Source of the DNA: Staphylococcaceae bacterium UBA6286
GTDB lineage: Bacteria; Bacillota; Bacilli; Staphylococcales; Staphylococcaceae
Length of the DNA: 6,231 nucleotides
NCBI GenBank assembly: GCA_002438305.1
Contig: DJUI01000013.1
Coordinates: forward strand, 4,540 to 10,770
Reading direction: 5' to 3'
How positions within the stretch are numbered: the stretch's first letter is position 1; each line of letters opens with the position of its first letter. The position numbers were made by a program, and so were the translations under genes. The notes below the pieces were generated by a model, which made no database searches, was not told the origin of the DNA, and saw only the letters and a program-made list of their open reading frames with translations. This document shows, one piece after another, positions 5,396 to 6,231 of this stretch.

Positions 5396-5428
5396 CTGCT
5401 ATATGACTTCTGACATTCACATTAGCAG
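5396..5428. repeat. small hairpin in the 5524 leader
   Basis: CTGCTA (5396-5401) and TAGCAG (5423-5428) are perfect inverted arms around a 21-base loop. No T-run follows. It would lie in a transcript from the 5248-5276 promoter. Confidence 0.3.
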
Positions 5429-5450
5429 AAAACGATAAAAGCTGATCCAG

Positions 5451-5485
5451 TTGTATATTGAAGTGATTGATTCTATATAATCACT
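5451..5485 (+). promoter_or_regulatory. probable promoter of the 5524 gene with overlapping operator-like dyad
   Basis: A consensus TATAAT lies at 5476-5481, with TTGTAT (5451-5456) upstream at a long 19-bp spacing. AGTGATT (5462-5468) and AATCACT (5479-5485) form a perfect 7-bp inverted repeat around 10 bases, and its right arm overlaps the -10 box. This is the usual placing of a repressor site. Transcription would start near 5488, about 36 bases before the ATG. Confidence 0.55.
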
Positions 5486-5523
5486 AAGTTATACCGGCAG
5501 CTGTTTAATAGGAGGTACAGTGA

Positions 5524-5892
5524 ATGACGTATTTACACTATTTAATAGCTTGTCAGGAACGTGACGTCGAAGCAATTAAGAAGATGCTTACTTATGACAT
5601 TCGACTCAATATCGTCTCAAAAGAAGGCGTTGAGTTCCAAGACGACTACAACAAGATCATTGATTTATTGGATGACTATTTCAGTGAAGAATGTCTCTGG
5701 GATTTTGATATCCTTCATAGGCCAGAACGTCCTAATGAAGAACTTATTCTGATTAAAGCGACTCGGGAGGATAGTGCTACTGGTAATATCGGGACTTATT
5801 TATGGTTGCTGACTTTAGATAAAGAGAAAAAGGAACAGTATTTGAAAAAGATGCATGTTGAAGTCGTCTGCCCTATAAAAGATAGCTGGTAA
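5524..5892 (+). CDS. hypothetical protein, possibly NTF2/SnoaL-like
   Basis: This is a 122-residue soluble protein with no signal peptide or membrane segment. The start is well supported by AGGAGGT (5510-5516) 8 bases upstream of ATG 5524. I do not recognise the family with certainty. The opening pattern, a helix ending ACQERDVEAIKKMLTYDIRLNIV followed by GVEFQDDYNKIIDLLDDYF and then strand-like stretches (ELILIKATRE, GTYLWLLTLD), resembles the helix-then-curved-sheet layout of small NTF2-like proteins. If so it could bind a small ligand, but no catalytic residues can be assigned. It is preceded by its own promoter and dyad, and followed on the same strand after 165 bases by an efflux gene. 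It seems separate from the restriction-modification block and may be resident chromosomal DNA. Confidence 0.85.
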   Translation: MTYLHYLIACQERDVEAIKKMLTYDIRLNIVSKEGVEFQDDYNKIIDLLDDYFSEECLWDFDILHRPERPNEELILIKATREDSATGNIGTYLWLLTLDKEKKEQYLKKMHVEVVCPIKDSW

Positions 5893-5983
5893 GTTGACAC
5901 TGATATACACAACACAATGCAGTCAAGAAAAGCGATGGACTCGTCAGTCGCGTTCATCGAAATGTTTTCTGGTTTAGGTTTAC

Positions 5984-5992
5984 TGTTACAAT
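5984..5992 (+). promoter_or_regulatory. extended -10 promoter candidate for the MFS gene
   Basis: TGTTACAAT (TG-N-TACAAT) lies 66 bases before the MFS start codon. The -35 region is weak (TTTTCT, 5965-5970). A bulged hairpin is possible just upstream: CGATG (5933-5937) with CATCG (5955-5959), and GACT with AGTC inside. Confidence 0.35.
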
Positions 5993-6021
5993 TAACTGAT
6001 AGATAGAGTGAAACAATAGAC

Positions 6022-6046
6022 GCGGCACTTCGACCGCTCTTTTTTT
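6022..6046 (+). terminator. short terminator-like hairpin before the MFS gene
   Basis: GCGG (6022-6025) and CCGC (6034-6037) form a 4-bp G+C stem with an 8-base loop, then TC and seven T (6040-6046). The T-run ends directly before the TGGAGG ribosome-binding site of the MFS gene. It may end transcripts from the 5524 gene, or attenuate transcripts that start at the 5984-5992 promoter. The stem is short, so efficiency is doubtful. Confidence 0.4.
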
Positions 6047-6057
6047 ATGGAGGTTTT

Positions 6058-6231
6058 ATGAAGAAGTCTACAATGATTATGGCAACATTTTTAATAGGTG
6101 CATTTTTTATGATTTTAAATGAAACACTGCTTAACATTGCGTTGACTGAATTGATGCGCGTGTTCGATATCGACGCACCGACTGTTCAGTGGCTCGCAAC
6201 TGGTTTTATGCTGGTGATGGGCATTTTGATG
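6058..6231 (+). CDS. DHA2-family MFS drug efflux transporter, N-terminal part (3' end outside window)
   Basis: The reading frame is open to the window end, showing the first 58 residues of a protein that is normally about 450-500 residues long. TGGAGG (6048-6053) lies 4 bases before ATG 6058. The visible part has a first membrane helix (about 5-29, FLIGAFFMIL), then NETLLNIALTELMRVFDI, the DHA2-type equivalent of the D-x-TIVNVALP motif, and PTVQWLATGFMLVMGILM beginning the second helix. This pattern is typical of 14-helix proton-coupled multidrug exporters of the EmrB/QacA/LmrB type in the cytoplasmic membrane. The substrate cannot be told from this fragment. It probably belongs to the flanking chromosome rather than to the defence island. 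Confidence 0.88.
   Translation, partial: MKKSTMIMATFLIGAFFMILNETLLNIALTELMRVFDIDAPTVQWLATGFMLVMGILM

Larger units (their letters stand above)
5027..5523. other. intergenic region without a convincing protein gene
   Basis: About 500 bases with no supported coding region. It holds two promoter-like sequences on the plus strand (5172-5180 and 5248-5276), a 9-bp direct repeat, a small hairpin and an operator-like dyad before the 5524 gene. The one longer plus-strand reading frame (5211-5438) has no ribosome-binding site and an unconvincing composition. The minus strand from about 5440 to 5280 has short hydrophobic stretches in two frames separated by stops, which might be a decayed membrane-protein gene, but I cannot support this. 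The part at 5100-5170 is extremely A+T-rich. Confidence 0.5.

Noticed and set aside
5211..5438. Plus-strand 75-codon ORF
   Set aside because: No ribosome-binding site and a Ser/His/Thr/Arg-rich composition without domain-like pattern; it runs across a promoter-like sequence and a direct repeat.
5280..5440. Possible decayed membrane-protein gene on the minus strand
   Set aside because: One frame reads AFLVGVTIFVGGITIMIS and another reads FLVAAGMTSVTRKRVCE before a stop, which could be a frameshifted remnant, but there is no start, no recognised family and stops on both sides.

Overview
The window looks like an accessory defence island of a low-GC Gram-positive bacterium, most likely a member of the Staphylococcaceae. 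The evidence is the A+T-rich sequence, strong GGAGG/GAGGTG ribosome-binding sites with GTG and TTG start codons, a restriction-modification pair that closely resembles S. aureus Sau3AI and M.Sau3AI as recalled, and a DHA2-type efflux gene of Firmicute type at the right edge. The species cannot be fixed from this window.

Left part (1-1526, + strand): the C-terminal end of a DUF1998/DrmB-like protein (a DISARM component), cut by the window edge, is followed after 26 bases by a 360-residue protein. That protein has an N-terminal AspBHI/MspJI-type modified-DNA-reading domain and a C-terminal HNH-like zinc module. The two look like one operon. The module appears to have lost the first catalytic His of the HNH motif.

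Middle (1574-4848): a complete GATC-type system. The methyltransferase gene (3019-4257, - strand) and the Sau3AI-family endonuclease gene (1574-2941, - strand) lie in tandem, and a Vsr T:G mismatch endonuclease gene (4384-4848) diverges from the methyltransferase. The methyltransferase should make GAT-5mC, Sau3AI-like enzyme should cut unmethylated GATC, and Vsr should repair the T:G mismatches left when 5mC deaminates. Regulation is unusually readable. The methyltransferase promoter (TTGTCA, 17 bp, TATAAT) has a perfect 14-bp palindrome in its spacer, centred on GATC. A strong intrinsic terminator lies just after the methyltransferase stop codon and before the nuclease gene. The nuclease gene probably starts with TTG.

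Right part (4849-6231): a 675-bp stretch without a normal-sized gene holds a 32-codon minus-strand ORF with a near-perfect ribosome-binding site, which is overlapped by a long palindrome. It also holds two promoter-like sequences with no obvious gene, a 9-bp direct repeat and an operator-like dyad. A 122-residue hypothetical protein (possibly NTF2-like) and the start of a DHA2-family MFS transporter follow. By eye, the left operon is more A+T-rich than the restriction-modification block, which suggests that the island was assembled from separately acquired parts. Homology statements here come from memory of the families, not from a search.
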